Shown: positions 61,770 through 64,000 of the stretch, in pieces | Layout: the number at the start of each line of letters is the position of its first letter | Position numbering within the stretch: position 1 is the first letter of the stretch | Source: Congeria kusceri | Lineage: Eukaryota; Mollusca; Bivalvia; Myida; Dreissenidae | DNA length: 64,000 nt | Assembly: GCA_027627225.1 (NCBI GenBank) | Contig: CM051034.1 | Location: 48,775,081-48,839,080, forward strand | Direction: 5' to 3' | The notes under the pieces: model-generated | What the model was told of the DNA's origin: nothing | Database searches by the model: none | What the model saw: only the letters and a program-made list of their open reading frames with translations | Program-made: the position numbers and the translations under genes

Positions 61770-63600
61770 TAACATTCATTTTAGGGTTGCTTTTGGCATT
61801 CACCAAGCTAACAAGCCATCATGTTCAAATAAGACACTTGCTTTGCAGCCTAAAAGATCAGTACAATTTGAGAGCTAACACCACTCTTAGCTGTTGTATC
61901 GTCAAATAATTAGACTGTCCACTAAATATCTTAGACATTTTTTTGTCATCTAATATTTTATACCGCTAAATATGTTATTTAATCCTTAGTTGATGTGGAA
62001 CCAATATTTAGTTGACGTGGTATTTACAACTGTGTTATCTTCGCATCAGTCGAAGTTCCGGATATGTCGGAGTGGAAAATTCCCGACTTTCTTCCGTCTA
62101 TTTTATATAAATACATACTGATATCTCCAATTTTAACTCGAACTGTTTGTTATATCGATGTGGTTTCCTATCCAAACTAGTACTTTCACAATTATTTCTA
62201 TGTGAATAACTTAAAGTGTTGACGTCTGTGGCAAGATGTTTGCGGCAACGGTCCTAGTAATTCACAAATTGCGTTCATCTGTCCACTTCTTTTCACAGGT
62301 TTTACTATTATTTGAATCCAGGTGTTATTAAATGATGAAACTATAAAACTCACTCCTAAGTACACGCTTTACCGTTACGGTAAACGACTGAGTCAATTTT
62401 AACGAACCACATACACAAACATGGATTAAACGTGCGACTGCTTTAATGTTCTTCGTAATCATATCGAAGTAATGCATATAAGCAATCGAGTTTGCATGTT
62501 TAAAATTTGCAATTATAATCGGCCATAATTGGCGAATATTAAATTGTACACCTTCATATTTAACTGTTTAAGTGGATCATACGGTAAAAACTTTTGGTTT
62601 TATATTAGAAACGTGTCTACCCCCGGGTCCAATGAGACATATAACTAGTGTGATGAGTTATGTTTAAATGAAAACAAAACACAACAAATAAATCGACTCT
62701 CTTTAGAAAATGTGTTTCATTTTTTACGTTTGAAATTAACATTAATCATGAGGAACTTCGGCTAGTTCCGTAGTGTTGAACATGTAAACTTTAAACCGAA
62801 CTTCAAGCTGTTCAAATTATATTTATTTTATGAACGTGTGTATACGTTTTTACCTTATAATGCATTATTTTATATGTTTGTTATCTCACCATTAAATGTT
62901 TAATGTTTGGTTTGATTTGTATCACCTTGTTAATGAATTTAAGCATATAGTACACTATTATTATAAACTATTATAGTTTAACACAAATATGTAATCCAAA
63001 GTTTAACTGATATTAAATAATAAGCAAGTACTCAAAGGAAAACAAAACTAAAATGGTTGTGCTTTCGAATTCATCAATCTTTCCACTTAATGTCACTACG
63101 GACATAATAAATACTTGTGCTTACCCTTATGTCTAGAAAGAGAATCAATCAATAAAACTTTCTTTGTTTACCTTAGCCAATGAGTGTGTGTGTTATGGTA
63201 ATGTTCGAGTTTAGGTTTACAAACTGGTCTATAAAGGCTACTGTAAACATGTTTGGTTCAGGTTCCTGACAACCGACCCGTAATTTGTTTATGAAACATG
63301 TTGACGTACGTATGTATATTCATTTACTGACATATGTGAATTCATGTTTTCAATTTTATGACATTAATACACTATTATTAGGAAACTGACCATAATGCCA
63401 TGTCGGATCTTTATTTAAATATCCAGTGCACAGCTTATTACCGTATGATGGGCGAATAAATTTCAGGATCTGTACATATCAGTGGTTAGATGGCTAGGTC
63501 TCGAGCGTGTATGTTCGACTGATACCAACTGAAACGCGTCAATTAAATAAATGTCTAACGCACCTACATCTTAATGATATGTGACTCAAATCCTAGATAA
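61770..63600. repeat. Diverged non-coding segment, family S copy 3
   Basis: Matches 57570-60370 over its right part (62405-63600) and 19400-20150 over its left part (61770-62630). The shared order with no conserved frame suggests duplicated flanking DNA of a gene family or an old large element. Confidence 0.6.
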
Positions 63601-63667
63601 CATAATTATGTTACGACACTTTTAATATATGTCAAAACGTGAACAGGAAGATTAATTAGTCTTGGGA

Positions 63668-63976
63668 CTACTTTCCAAGCCAACTACAGAGGTAAATGGA
63701 ATGTTGCCGGTGTGCAAGAGATGGCTTGTACACTTCAACACGAAGGGCAGAGTACCGGTGCAGATGTAAATCACTAAAAATGTTATACACTAAATGTATA
63801 TAGTGTACAACGACATCAGCCTGTTTGAAATAATTTTTATTTGTAAGATTTTTTATATTTGCAATGATTTCCTGTCTTCTCTTTGTATGTTGCTGTTGTT
63901 TCGCCTGTTTAAGTTCCCAATTACAGCGGGGTCCTGCTGACAGTGATTTGATCAGTCTAAAGCATGTTAAATTCAT
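63668..63976 (-). CDS. Possible exon(s) at the right edge, unidentified
   Basis: A minus-strand frame of 102 residues contains two protein-like parts: a basic, coiled-coil-like stretch (ELKQAKQQQHTKRRQEIIAN) and LHRYSALRVEVYKPSLAHRQ after a possible acceptor (atttttag at about 63776). The low-complexity join between them suggests an intron. No family recognised. Confidence 0.25.
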   Translation of the reverse strand: MNLTCFRLIKSLSAGPRCNWELKQAKQQQHTKRRQEIIANIKNLTNKNYFKQADVVVHYIHLVYNIFSDLHLHRYSALRVEVYKPSLAHRQHSIYLCSWLGK

Positions 63977-64000
63977 AATTGGATAGATCGCAATATAACC

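Noticed and set aside
63668..63976. Single uninterrupted 102-residue gene
   Set aside because: The two protein-like parts are separated by low-complexity sequence with an acceptor-like tttttag. It is kept only as possible exons at low confidence.

Overview
The window looks like AT-rich nuclear DNA from an invertebrate animal, most probably a bivalve mollusc. The reasons are split genes with GT-AG introns, LINE, SINE, MITE and Crypton remnants, ~160-bp tandem repeats of a kind I associate with bivalve Helitron-like elements, and a tRNA-derived SINE resembling bivalve MetaSINEs. I see no bacterial gene organisation, operon, CRISPR array or rRNA. The species cannot be fixed from sequence alone.

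Two kinds of host gene can be assembled by hand, both on the minus strand. (1) A cysteine-rich type I membrane receptor, TNF-receptor-like, lies at 455-6748 and again at 43746-50006. Ten exons join in consistent phase to a 403-residue protein: signal peptide, 22 ectodomain cysteines, Thr/Pro stalk, one membrane helix, and a cytoplasmic tail built from small symmetric exons. The two genes sit in a large direct duplication (1-12813 and 43309-54968). Its copies are mostly clearly diverged but nearly identical in at least two blocks, one covering the ectodomain exons, which suggests gene conversion. (2) Between the copies, at 29037-41995, twelve exons form three tandem repeats of one four-exon module (A-B-C-D), giving 728 codons in consistent phase. 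Modules B and D recall the vertnin/OTU-like fold. Only one of the three modules keeps a cysteine at the OTU catalytic-Cys position; the other two have serine.

Mobile DNA fills much of the rest. There are two 5'-truncated non-LTR retrotransposons of one family (17238-18530 minus; about 23590-27214 plus), a weaker retroelement tail (13540-14203), a decayed Crypton/DUF3504 tyrosine recombinase (21541-22045 minus), a SINE (57803-58110), a TIR element with a tRNA-like core (7940-8389), a GATC-rich MITE (58730-59545), foldback elements, ~160-bp repeat arrays (5110-6150, 42170-43400, 48360-49420), and a 0.5-kb AGT microsatellite inside an intron. The right end (57.57-64 kb) holds two diverged copies of a non-coding segment, and a third relative lies near 19.4-20.15 kb.

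Exon borders were read by eye from open frame, GT/AG signals, phase and agreement between paralogues. No transcript or database support was available. The receptor exon 4 donor and the 5' end of the modular gene are the least certain points.
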